A DNA stretch of 64,000 nt from Citrifermentans bremense R1. Its GTDB lineage: Bacteria > Desulfobacterota > Desulfuromonadia > Geobacterales > Geobacteraceae. The DNA lies in assembly GCF_000426865.1 (NCBI RefSeq), contig NZ_AUGE01000005.1, positions 248,001-312,000 on the forward strand. The letters are read 5' to 3'. Below, piece by piece: positions 49,959-57,901 of this stretch; positions within the stretch are counted from its first letter, which is position 1; each line of letters starts with the position of its first letter. A program made the position numbers and the translations under genes. The notes beneath the pieces are model-generated. The model searched no databases, was not told where the DNA came from, and saw only the letters and a list, made by a program, of their open reading frames with translations.

Positions 49959-51919
49959 CGCCCCTCCACCATGAATCTCAACTGCGCTATCTTCGGCTCC
50001 AGGTCGGGGCGGGGGACAAGCCTATTGGCGATCTGGTACTCCTTGAGCGCCTCGGCGTGCCTTCCCTCTCGCAGGGAGAGAAGCGCCAGGAACAGATGCG
50101 GGAAGGGCTCCTGAGGGGTGAGAGAGATTGCCTGCTGGTACTGGAGACGCGCAGCGGCAAGATCCCCCCGAGCCTCGCTGAGCTGCCCGATAAACGCGCG
50201 GGTCCTTGCGTCCTTCGGGTCGAGCGCGGCTGCGGTCGCCAATGCAGCGGCCGCTTCGTCGAACTTCTTTTGCACCATCAACGCCGCCCCCAAAAATGAA
50301 TATCCGGGCGCAGATTTGGGGTCGAGTTTGGTCGAGATACGGAGTTCCCTGACCGCTTCGTCCAGTACCTGGTTCTGGGCGGGGTCCATGGGCTGGAGCA
50401 TCACGTTGATGTCATCGGTGTGCCAGGGGGGGAGGGCACAGGCCAGCGCGAACCCGAGTGAGAAGTGCGCCCTCCCCTTCCCCGGGCTCTTTTGCACCGT
50501 ATCCCGCCACAGGGCCACCGGCGTCGTCCACACCTCGTTTCGCAGGTAGCAGGCGACGGAGCTGGCGAGAACCAGGAAGGCGACCGCGGCGACCGCGGGA
50601 CGCGAGGTGCAAAGCGGTGTCCCGCTGAACCGGGGGGGAAGGGAGAACGCGGCGGCGAGCAAGGCGATGAAGAAACCGACCGACGGCAGGTAGGCCCGAT
50701 GCTCGAAGATGACGTCGTCGATCGGCACCACGCTCGACTCGACGCTGAGGGTGATGAAAAACCACCAGATGCCGAAGCCGGCCAGCGCGCGCATGCCGGC
50801 CCGGTCGTCAGACCTGCGTGAGGTCGCCAGGAGATAAGTGCCGCCGGCTGCCAGCGCCAGCAGCAAAAGCAGCGGCAGGACTACGGCCGGGACGAGGAAG
50901 GCTTTCTGCAGCGGGTACTGATAGTCGAAGTTCTGGTTGACCGGCAGGATGAGGAGCCGCAAGTAGGTCGTTATCACCCCGAACTGCGTCATCAGGTATT
51001 CCCAGGGGGAGGTGCGGTTGAAATTGACCAGGTTCACCGCACCGGCCACCTTGCCCCCCGTGGCAGCCATGGCCGAGAGGGACATAAGCTTGAGCGGGAT
51101 GATCGCCATGGTGAAGAGGAACGGGACCAGCCGCGCGAGCCGGGCGGCGGTGACGGCGCCCCGGAAGAAGACGAACTCGTACAGCGCGATCACCGCCGGG
51201 AGGGTGAAGGCGTTTTCCTTGCTCTTCATGGCGAGGACACAGGCGAAAAGCGAGCCGAGGTAGCAGGCGATCCGCATCCCCTTCGTCTGTGCAAGCCTTC
51301 CCGCGGCGTACAGCGCCAACGACCCCAGGAAGAAAAAGGCGACCAGCGGGACGAAGCGCTGCACCACGTAGGTGACCGCCTGCGTCTGCAGCGGGTGGCA
51401 GACGAACAAAAGGCTCGTCAGAAACGGGAGGTAGAAGTATCTCTCCGCCGGGGGTGCCGCCCCTTCACCGTGCTCCGGCTGCAGCGCCGGCGTCCTCAGG
51501 GTGAGCCACAAGACGAGGTACACCAGCAGCGCGTCGGCCATGTGCAGCAGGAGGTTGACGACGTGGTACCCCCGCACGTCCAGCCCGTGCAAGGCGTGGT
51601 TGAGCGCAAAGGTGAAGTAAGCCACCGGGCGCAGGATGAAGTTGTTCTTCAGGTCCGGGTTGACCGGGAGCGCGAACACCTTTTGCGGATCGGCGAAGAA
51701 GGAGAAGTCCTTGATGGCCGGGTTGTTGACCAGGCAAGGGAGATCGTCGAAGACAAACGGCGCGGCTACGATGTTCGAATAGACCGCGAAGCCCAGCGCC
51801 AGCACCAGCAGGATATGAACGAGCGGATCGCACCAGAGGCTCAGCTCTTCCTCCACCGCGGGCAAGGCCTGTGGCCCGGCTTGCGGCTCAAGCTTTGCTA
51901 ACTTGCGTCTCTTTTTCAT
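49955..51919 (-). CDS. TPR-bearing polytopic glycosyltransferase-like protein (TMTC/PMT type)
   Basis: The 654-residue chain has about ten membrane helices and the GT-C pattern of an acidic pair in a first loop (APFVFDDLPCLV), the typical LLLHMADALLVYLVLW helix and SLLFVCHPLQTQAVTYVVQR, as in TMTC O-mannosyltransferases. The last about 120 residues (535-640) form three TPR units (YSFLGAALMVQKKFDEAAAA, AFIGQLSEARGDLAAARLQY, LFLALLSLREGRHAEALKEY). Such proteins use polyprenyl-phosphate sugars as donors. Its start has GGAG; its stop overlaps the radical SAM gene. In context it is the likely transferase for the sugar made upstream. Acceptor unknown. Confidence 0.85.
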   Translation of the reverse strand: MKKRRKLAKLEPQAGPQALPAVEEELSLWCDPLVHILLVLALGFAVYSNIVAAPFVFDDLPCLVNNPAIKDFSFFADPQKVFALPVNPDLKNNFILRPVAYFTFALNHALHGLDVRGYHVVNLLLHMADALLVYLVLWLTLRTPALQPEHGEGAAPPAERYFYLPFLTSLLFVCHPLQTQAVTYVVQRFVPLVAFFFLGSLALYAAGRLAQTKGMRIACYLGSLFACVLAMKSKENAFTLPAVIALYEFVFFRGAVTAARLARLVPFLFTMAIIPLKLMSLSAMAATGGKVAGAVNLVNFNRTSPWEYLMTQFGVITTYLRLLILPVNQNFDYQYPLQKAFLVPAVVLPLLLLLALAAGGTYLLATSRRSDDRAGMRALAGFGIWWFFITLSVESSVVPIDDVIFEHRAYLPSVGFFIALLAAAFSLPPRFSGTPLCTSRPAVAAVAFLVLASSVACYLRNEVWTTPVALWRDTVQKSPGKGRAHFSLGFALACALPPWHTDDINVMLQPMDPAQNQVLDEAVRELRISTKLDPKSAPGYSFLGAALMVQKKFDEAAAALATAAALDPKDARTRAFIGQLSEARGDLAAARLQYQQAISLTPQEPFPHLFLALLSLREGRHAEALKEYQIANRLVPRPDLEPKIAQLRFMVEGR

Positions 51920-51934
51920 GTTTTCTCCAAGCCG

Positions 51935-52684
51935 TCAGCCTTTTCTGGCCACGGCGAACAGGGAGGAGCCGATCGGCAGCCGCAGGCGCCGCAGCAGGGA
52001 ATTCTCCATCCGCATCGCACACAGAAGAACCCGGTTCACCAGTGGCGAAGGGAGCACCACGTCCGAGGCCCCAGCTTTGGCGGCACGGGCGGAGCGCAAC
52101 CGTCCGCGCAGCAGCCGGTACCCCGCGACGAGCGGGAAAAGCAGGCTTACCCGGAAGCTCAAAAGCGCGACGCGAAAGCCCGCCGCAGCCAGCCTGTCAC
52201 GAAGGGTGCGCTCGTCGTAGCGCTCGCGGGTGTGGACCGCCACGTCGTGGGAACTCCTGAGCCACTCCAGGGCCACCAGGTTGAGGATCAGCATGCCGCC
52301 CGGCCGGAGCGCCGCGAGGAACGACTTCAGCACCTCTACGTCGTCCCGGACCCCCTGGTGGTACAGGACGTCGATGGAGGTGATCAGGTCGTAGCGCTCC
52401 GGCTCCAGCTCCAGAGCGTTCAGGTCGCCGATTTCGGCGGCGACGCCGCGCCTGCGGCAGAAGCGGATCGCCTCCCGCGAGGCGTCGACCCCCTCCACCT
52501 CGCCGTAGGGCGCCAGCAACTGGCAGAGCCTCCCGGTGCCGCACCCCGCATCGAGGATGCGCAAGGGGCGCTTAAGGCGCGCGGCCTCCCGCGCCACGTG
52601 GGAGAGGATGAGTTCGTGCAGCCCCACGTACCACCAGTGGGAATCCTCCACCTGAAACATCCTGGCGTATTCCGCCTGGTTCAT
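51935..52684 (-). CDS. Class I SAM-dependent methyltransferase
   Basis: A 249-residue enzyme with the SAM site LDAGCGTGRLCQLLAPYGEV, motif IGDLNALELEPERYDLITS and LRPGGMLILNLVAL, and an aromatic-rich opening ARMFQVEDSHWWYVGLHELI common to methyltransferases of surface-glycan clusters. The ATG at 52684 overlaps the TGA of the aminotransferase gene by four bases (52681-52684) and has GGGGGAG upstream. The acceptor may be the amino-sugar made by the neighbours or a lipid-linked intermediate; it is not a recognisable C3-methyltransferase. Confidence 0.9.
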   Translation of the reverse strand: MNQAEYARMFQVEDSHWWYVGLHELILSHVAREAARLKRPLRILDAGCGTGRLCQLLAPYGEVEGVDASREAIRFCRRRGVAAEIGDLNALELEPERYDLITSIDVLYHQGVRDDVEVLKSFLAALRPGGMLILNLVALEWLRSSHDVAVHTRERYDERTLRDRLAAAGFRVALLSFRVSLLFPLVAGYRLLRGRLRSARAAKAGASDVVLPSPLVNRVLLCAMRMENSLLRRLRLPIGSSLFAVARKG

Positions 52685-53805
52685 CGGCTCCCCCGGAAAA
52701 ACGCCCGTACCGCTTCGACCACCCTTTCGGCATGGCGCCGGGGGAGTTCCGGGTACATGGGGAGCGAGAGGATGCTGCGAGCCAGGCGCTCGGTTACCGG
52801 CAGGTCCCCTTCCCGATAACCCAAGAAGGCATAACCGCGCATCAAGTGCACCGGGTGAGGGTAGTTGATGCGGGTCTCTATCCCTTCGCCGCGCAGATAT
52901 TCCTGCAGCTCGTCGCGCCGACCGGTCCTCACGGTGTAGAGGTAGAACTGGTGCCGGCACCCCTCCCTGACCGCGGGAAGCGCCAGGTCCCCGACCCCTG
53001 CGAGCCCCTGGTCGTAAAGCTGCGCCAGCTCGCGGCGCTTTTCGACCGCCTTCTCGACCCGGGGCAGCGCAAGGCTCAAAAGGGCCGCCTGCACCTCGTC
53101 CAGCCGGGAGTTGAACCCCTCTTCTTCGGCATAGTAGCTCCCCTCCATGCCGTAAAAGCGCAGCCGCCTCAACCGTGCCGCAAGCTCCGGGTCGGCCGTT
53201 GTCATCACGCCCGCGTCGCCGAAGGCCCCCAGCACCTTGGTGGGATAGAAGGAGAAGGCGCCGATGTCCCCGAGGCTCCCCGCCCGGCTCCCCCGGTAGC
53301 TGGCGCCGCAGGCCTGGGCGCAGTCCTCGACGATGCGCACCCCCCGCCGCTTGGCGATCTCGACAAGAGGCGCCATGTCCGCCATCTGGCCGCACAGGTG
53401 CACCGGAAGGATGCAGCGGGTGCGTCCGTTCATGGCTCCCTCCACCTGGGAGACGTCGATCAGGAAGGTGTCCTCTTCGACGTCGACAAAGACAGGGGTC
53501 GCGCCGGCGGCGCGTATCGCTGCCACGGTGGGGACGGCGGTATTGGAGACGCTGATCACCTCGTCGCCTGCCCCTACCCCCAGCGCCTTCAGGGCCAGCG
53601 TCAGGGCGTCGGTCCCGGAATTGACCCCGACCGCGTAGCCGGTCCCGCAGTAGGCGGCGATCGCCTCCTCGAATGCCGCCACCTCCTGTCCCATCACGAG
53701 CCGGCCCGAGGAAAAGACACGATCCACTGCGCGCAGGTACTCGTCGCGCCGCGGCTCATAGGCGGCAAGATAATCCCAGTAACGGACCGGTTCTGCGCTC
53801 GACAT
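52681..53805 (-). CDS. DegT/DnrJ/EryC1/StrS-family sugar aminotransferase
   Basis: PLP-dependent enzyme converting an NDP-keto-sugar to an amino-sugar. In 374 residues it shows GVNSGTDALTLALKALGVGA, EDCAQACGASYRGSRAG and the PLP lysine in SFYPTKVLGAFGDAG. The subgroup fits 3-aminotransferases of NDP-3-keto-sugars (FdtB/DesV/EvaB-like), which agrees with the 2,3-dehydratase next door, but 4-aminotransferases look alike. ATG at 53803-53805 with GGGAG upstream; a 239-base gap with repeats separates it from the dehydratase gene. Confidence 0.9.
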   Translation of the reverse strand: MSSAEPVRYWDYLAAYEPRRDEYLRAVDRVFSSGRLVMGQEVAAFEEAIAAYCGTGYAVGVNSGTDALTLALKALGVGAGDEVISVSNTAVPTVAAIRAAGATPVFVDVEEDTFLIDVSQVEGAMNGRTRCILPVHLCGQMADMAPLVEIAKRRGVRIVEDCAQACGASYRGSRAGSLGDIGAFSFYPTKVLGAFGDAGVMTTADPELAARLRRLRFYGMEGSYYAEEEGFNSRLDEVQAALLSLALPRVEKAVEKRRELAQLYDQGLAGVGDLALPAVREGCRHQFYLYTVRTGRRDELQEYLRGEGIETRINYPHPVHLMRGYAFLGYREGDLPVTERLARSILSLPMYPELPRRHAERVVEAVRAFFRGSR

Positions 53806-53841
53806 AAGTTCTCCCTCAGTTCGTTCCAGGTTCCCCGGAAT

Positions 53842-53946
53842 TCGATCTCGTTCCCAAGGTCCACCTTTGGAACGCAAGGCGCGTGGCCATCGTGCAAAGC
53901 TGGAGCTTTGGGTTGCATTTGGTTCCCAAGCTGGAGCTTGGGAACC
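53842..53946. repeat. Dispersed GTTCCCAAG repeat, two units
   Basis: CGATCTCGTTCCCAAGGTCC, ACCTTTGGAACGC and AAGCTGGAGCTTTGGG, then GGTTCCCAAGCTGGAGCTTG and GGAACC at 53921-53946 form palindromic units of the same family as 44292-44350. A CCCTCTCCC...GGGAGAGGG unit follows at 53978-54010. They fill the gap between the aminotransferase and dehydratase genes. Confidence 0.75.
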
Positions 53947-53977
53947 AGAAGAAAACATCCTGGCTGCCGTCCATTCT

Positions 53978-54010
53978 CCCTCTCCCCCTGGGAGAGGGTC
54001 GGGGTGAGGG
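53978..54010. repeat. CCCTCTCCC...GGGAGAGGG hairpin repeat
   Basis: CCCTCTCCCCCTGGGAGAGG and GTCGGGGTGAGGG form a compact hairpin with a tail. It is the opposite-orientation copy of the unit at 48443-48471. No coding role. Confidence 0.65.
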
Positions 54011-54044
54011 CGAGGGGATGGACTCTGTCCCTCCCCCGCTTCCC

Positions 54045-55439
54045 CTACAGCAAGCAGGAGAGGATGCTGCGGGCGCACGAGTTCACCTGCTCCCCCAGCT
54101 GCACCAGGAAAGCGATTTCGCGAAGCGGGATCCAGCGGTGGTCGGGGGGAAGCTCCAGAGTCTCCCCCTCGGGGAGCACCAGGACCCGGTGCAGGTTGTA
54201 CTCCTGGTAAAACCGCGCCCCCTCCTCGGTCTGCCGACTCTCGTGGAGCACGGGAAAGCGCCCCGGGGTGGAGAACTCCTCGAACAGAAACGGCTTCGTC
54301 AACTTCGGGCTCCCTTCGTAATTTTCCCTGGCGAACTGCGCCGTCGGGCCCAGCTGGACGGTGACGCGGTTTCCTACCTCGGCTTTGGCCTGCATCAAAA
54401 GCTCCATGCCCCGCCCCCCCTTGCGGACCAAAAGGCCGATGATCCCGGGAGCGGGGTTCTCGAGGATAGGCTGCCCCCAGGAGCCTACCTCGCGTGTTTC
54501 CGAGGAGATCCGCAACCCCACGACGCGGAAAAAACCGCGCGACAGGTGCGAGAAGAACCCCTTTTCGTCCAGCGCCCATTCCTGCAGATCGTTCAACCCG
54601 ATGCGCCTGGTAAGGATGTGGGTACAGGCCTTGCGATCGTCGAGCCACTGGAGCGTTTCCCGCAGCCCTTCATCTTCATGCCGTGCGCCCGCGCCTGCTT
54701 CGCCAACCGGGATCAGAGCGGAGAGGATGCTGCGCGTGCAGGCGTTCACCATGTTGTCGCTGCGGATGAGCGCGGCGATCTGGCGCAGGGTAAGCCAGAT
54801 GAACCCCTTGGGGAGCTCCACGGGGAAATCGTCCCCCGCCACGACCACCATGTTGCGGTTCGACTTGTACAGGAACCGCCCGCCGTCCTCGGTCTGCAGG
54901 CGGGCAAACAGCAGCCGGGACGGGTGCGGATCCATGAAGTGCTCCAGAAAGTGCGGTATGCCACCGCCATGGGCGCAGGTGTAGTTGCTGTAGGTGGCCT
55001 GCACCGTCGGGGAGAGCTGGATTCCCCCAAGGTTCCCCGGCTCCTCCTTGGCCTGGAGGCAGAAGTGAAGGGTGCCGGCGATGGACTTCGCCAGGATGCC
55101 CAGTATGCCGATCTCGGGCTGCTCGATAATGGGCTGGTCCCATTCCAGTTCGTGGCGCCCCAACCTGTGCCTTGCATGCACGCCTATGACGCTGAAGAAG
55201 CGGCCGGTTTGGTGGCGGATGTTGCCGGTTATCGGGTCGCGGCGCCACCCTTGAACCGCGTCGAGCGGAACCAGGCTCTTGTACAGCGAGCAGGCCTCGC
55301 GCGCCTGCCCGATCCAGCCTTCGACGCAGGCGTCGTCATGCAGGGACGATCCGCCGTCAAGTGAGCGGGCGACCCCCCGGGCATGTTCAGGAGTTATGGC
55401 CAGGGAGGCTGGAAGCGGAAAACTCAATTCAGGCGCCAT
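54045..55439 (-). CDS. NDP-hexose 2,3-dehydratase
   Basis: Removes the C2 hydroxyl of an NDP-4-keto-6-deoxyhexose, giving a 2-deoxy-3-keto sugar, the first step toward 2,3-dideoxy or 2-deoxy-3-amino sugars (EvaA/TylX3/SpnO type). The 464 residues are two repeats of one domain: WDQPIIEQPEIGILGILAKS with LQAKEEPGNLGGIQLSPTVQ at about 98-150, and WGQPILENPAPGIIGLLVRK with MQAKAEVGNRVTVQLGPTAQ at about 328-380; later SNRNMVV...WLTLRQIAALI and its counterpart also repeat. GGGGGAG precedes the ATG. The gene overlaps the glycosyltransferase gene upstream by 11 bases. Well known from actinomycete antibiotic clusters. Confidence 0.88.
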   Translation of the reverse strand: MAPELSFPLPASLAITPEHARGVARSLDGGSSLHDDACVEGWIGQAREACSLYKSLVPLDAVQGWRRDPITGNIRHQTGRFFSVIGVHARHRLGRHELEWDQPIIEQPEIGILGILAKSIAGTLHFCLQAKEEPGNLGGIQLSPTVQATYSNYTCAHGGGIPHFLEHFMDPHPSRLLFARLQTEDGGRFLYKSNRNMVVVAGDDFPVELPKGFIWLTLRQIAALIRSDNMVNACTRSILSALIPVGEAGAGARHEDEGLRETLQWLDDRKACTHILTRRIGLNDLQEWALDEKGFFSHLSRGFFRVVGLRISSETREVGSWGQPILENPAPGIIGLLVRKGGRGMELLMQAKAEVGNRVTVQLGPTAQFARENYEGSPKLTKPFLFEEFSTPGRFPVLHESRQTEEGARFYQEYNLHRVLVLPEGETLELPPDHRWIPLREIAFLVQLGEQVNSCARSILSCLL

Positions 55440-56382
55440 GACGCTCCCCCACCGTTTTCGCCAGCAGCTTATCCCTCACGATGAACTGCGGCTCCTGGTT
55501 AAGCTTCAAATAGATCCGTCCCACGTACTCGCCCACGATGCCGGTCGCCAGCAACTGGACCCCTCTGAAAAACATGGTGATGGAGCTCAACTCTTCGAGG
55601 TCGCTCGGGTCGTTCAGCATGGGAAGCCATCCCCTGACCAGCATGGCGCAGACGGAATAGATGCCGAGACAGGTCAACACCGCCCCGGCCGCGGCCAATA
55701 ACCGCAGCGGGATCAACGAGTAGCTCACGAAGACGTTGCCCCAGAGATCGGCGAGCTTCTTCATGGTATAGCCGGACCGCCCCTCCCGCCGCACGTCGTG
55801 CCGTACCTGGACCGTACCTATGTTCCGTGTGGTGCGCAGGATGAGGGCATCGAGGTAGACGTTGGGGCTTCTGTGCACGACGAGATGGTCCACCAGGAAG
55901 CGGTTCATCGCCCTGAAACTGGATAGGTAGAGGTTCGCCGGCTTGTCGAGCGTCACGCGTGCCAAGGTGCCGTTCAGGTAGCTACCGAGGTTTCGATACC
56001 AGCTGTCGCTCTTGGTTGCATACTGGCAGTAGACGACGTCATACCCCTTCTTTATCTCGGTCAAAAGCTTGGGCACTTCTTCCGGCGGGTTTTGGAAATC
56101 GTCGTCCATGACGACGACGTAATCGCCACAGGTATGGTTCAATCCCGCCAGCACCGCGTTGTGCTCGCCGAAGTTGCGAGACAAGGCAAGATAGGTGACG
56201 GTCCGGGGAAACTCGTCGCACAGAGTGCGGCAGATGCGGTCACTTTCGTCGCGGCTGTAATCGTTGACCAGTACGATGTCGAGCCGGTAATCGCCAGACA
56301 GCTCCGAAATGAGGGCGCGGCAGAGCGGGCCGATGGTTTTCTCGGCGTTATAGACAGGAATTACGATGGAGATGGGAGTCAT
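55429..56382 (-). CDS. Family 2 glycosyltransferase (ArnC/DPM1/GtrB-like)
   Basis: A 317-residue membrane-associated transferase that should load a sugar onto undecaprenyl phosphate. It has PISIVIPVYNAEKTIGPLCR, the DXD-like VVMDDDFQNPPEEVPKLL, GRSGYTMKKLADLW and two C-terminal helices (about 225-250, 260-290). Within this family ArnC uses aminoarabinose, DPM1/GtrB use mannose or glucose; the sugar here may be the product of the neighbouring dehydratase and aminotransferase. ATG at 56380-56382 has a poor ribosome site. First gene of the cluster. Confidence 0.9.
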   Translation of the reverse strand: MTPISIVIPVYNAEKTIGPLCRALISELSGDYRLDIVLVNDYSRDESDRICRTLCDEFPRTVTYLALSRNFGEHNAVLAGLNHTCGDYVVVMDDDFQNPPEEVPKLLTEIKKGYDVVYCQYATKSDSWYRNLGSYLNGTLARVTLDKPANLYLSSFRAMNRFLVDHLVVHRSPNVYLDALILRTTRNIGTVQVRHDVRREGRSGYTMKKLADLWGNVFVSYSLIPLRLLAAAGAVLTCLGIYSVCAMLVRGWLPMLNDPSDLEELSSITMFFRGVQLLATGIVGEYVGRIYLKLNQEPQFIVRDKLLAKTVGERHGA

Positions 56383-57132
56383 GTATTCTATTTTGCGCAA
56401 TTTTCCGTGCGCTGACGGGTGTACGCGAAGCGGCGCTGACGCAGGTACTTCGGCTTGCCGAGGCAGAGAGGCCGGCGAAAGACGTCGCCGGCTCGCGGCA
56501 TGGCTGCTGAGAATGACTGCGGATGCGACGGAGATGCGCCCCGCTCGGCTGCAAGCGGGTTGGAGGCACCTGGGACAAACCACCTTCGCGCCGCTATGCG
56601 TATTGGTAACGCGGGTGACGGCGGTAGCATGGCCGGTCGGAACAGGTCAGGGGATCAGCAAGAAGGTGGGGAGCGCCCGTGGAGGGAATGCAGTTCAGGA
56701 TCTACGAGATGGGGAGCCAGGAAGCAGGCGGAGGCAATCGTCGTGTTCCAGACGGTTTTGCAGCACCCAAATGAGAGGAATTCGGCGTCGATGACGTGGA
56801 CGGGAACAGTTTCGCTGCAGTGGGCAGAGCTTGGCGCTTTCTTGCCGCACAGGTTGAGGACGGCCCGCGGCTTGGGCTTGGGCCCGGGGCCATGTTCGAG
56901 AAGCGCAATCCTCATTCCGGCGAAAGCCAGGAAGAACATCACTGCGCATGCCGCCGCAGTCTTTACCATTCTGCTGTTGACCATGAACGTTAAGCCTGAC
57001 TCCCGGGACATCTACTCTCAAAGGCGCAAAGGACAGCTAAGGCGACCGCAACATAGCGTAAAACGGATAAAAAAGTCAACATTAATTCACTAAAGTACAT
57101 TTTTCGACAGGAGACATAGGGAGATTCCCTCC
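56383..57132. other. 750-base stretch with no firm gene
   Basis: No frame here shows a recognised domain. The best candidate is 56655-57011 on the minus strand, listed separately. The part near 57040-57130 is AT-rich and probably holds the promoter of what lies on the minus strand. The remaining frames, including long ones on the plus strand, are Arg/Gly-rich and look like chance. Confidence 0.5.
56655..57011 (-). CDS. Doubtful small secreted or membrane-anchored protein
   Basis: A 118-residue frame with one hydrophobic helix near residues 16-38 (VKTAAACAVMFFLAFAGM) followed by PGPKPKPRAVLNLCGKKAPS and a Cys-containing tail. The helix and composition could be a signal anchor, but the ribosome site is weak, no homologue is recalled, and the neighbouring frames are non-coding. 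I list it as possible only. Confidence 0.3.
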   Translation of the reverse strand: MSRESGLTFMVNSRMVKTAAACAVMFFLAFAGMRIALLEHGPGPKPKPRAVLNLCGKKAPSSAHCSETVPVHVIDAEFLSFGCCKTVWNTTIASACFLAPHLVDPELHSLHGRSPPSC

Positions 57133-57741
57133 TCATTTGACCTGCAGGAAATTTCTGACTCCCGTGAAAACGATTTGGGCGGCGAGGGCCGCGACGAAGA
57201 GGCCGGTGAGCTTGCTGAGGATGGTGATCCCCTTTTTGCCGACGATGTGTTCGATGAAGGAGGCACAGACAAGGAGGATGCCGACGCAAAGAACCGCCGC
57301 CGCGAGTGCCGCAAGGCCTACGAACACCTGCCAGTTGTGCTGCACCTCGGCCCCCATGACCAGGAGCGCGCCGGTGGTGCCGGGGCCTACGGTCACCGGT
57401 ATGGCGAGAGGCACCACGGAGATGGCGCCGCGTTTCTCGCTGGGAGGCGCGCTGTCGTCGCCGTGCACCATGTGCACCGCCGACAGGAACAAGAGGCTAC
57501 CCGCGCCGATCCTGAAGGAGTCGAGCGTGATGCCGAAGAGCGAGAAGAGCGTGTTGCCGAAGGAGTAGAGGACGAAGCAGGCGACCAAGACGGCGAGGGT
57601 GACCCGCAGCGCGGTGGCGCGGCGTTCCGAGGCCGAGAGTTCCGGCGTCATGGCGAGGAACGTGGAGAGGACGAAGAAGGGAGTCAGCAGGAAGAAAAAC
57701 CTGATCCACACGGTGAAGAAAAACTCTGAATACGTTTCCAT
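57133..57741 (-). CDS. MarC-family integral membrane protein
   Basis: A 202-residue protein with six predicted helices and the family wording FVLSTFLAMTPELSASERRA, VPLAIPVTVGPGTTGALLVM and GITILSKLTGLFVAALAAQI. MarC-family function is unknown; an early link to multiple antibiotic resistance was withdrawn. ATG at 57739-57741 (METYSEF) with GGAGAGG ten bases upstream; the longer frame is not supported. Confidence 0.9.
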   Translation of the reverse strand: METYSEFFFTVWIRFFFLLTPFFVLSTFLAMTPELSASERRATALRVTLAVLVACFVLYSFGNTLFSLFGITLDSFRIGAGSLLFLSAVHMVHGDDSAPPSEKRGAISVVPLAIPVTVGPGTTGALLVMGAEVQHNWQVFVGLAALAAAVLCVGILLVCASFIEHIVGKKGITILSKLTGLFVAALAAQIVFTGVRNFLQVK

Positions 57742-57774
57742 CCTGAGACTGCCTCTCCTTAAAGTCAGAAGCGT

Positions 57775-57891
57775 TAACACAGAGGTCACGAAGGAACACG
57801 GAGGTCCCAGAGGAAAAAGCGAAGAAAAGGTTTTCCCCTTTCCCGTCGCCTTTCTCTGTGCCCTTCGTGAACCTCGGTGCCCTCTGTGTTC
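57775..57891. repeat. CACAGAGG-type inverted repeat cluster
   Basis: AACACAGAGGTCACGAAGGA and the following CACGGAGG units at 57775-57812 face TTCGTGAACCTCGGTGCCCT and CTGTGTT at 57865-57891. It is the same family as at 4970-5150 and again lies between two genes on the same strand. Confidence 0.7.
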
Positions 57892-57901
57892 CGCTTCAGG
57901 T

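Noticed and set aside
51935-53395. 486-codon frame as one methyltransferase fusion
   Set aside because: The N-terminal half is a shadow of the DegT aminotransferase; the methyltransferase starts at 52684 with its own ribosome site.
56455-57093. Plus-strand frame of 212 codons
   Set aside because: No recognisable domain, Arg/Gly-rich composition, no ribosome site; looks like chance in GC-rich DNA.
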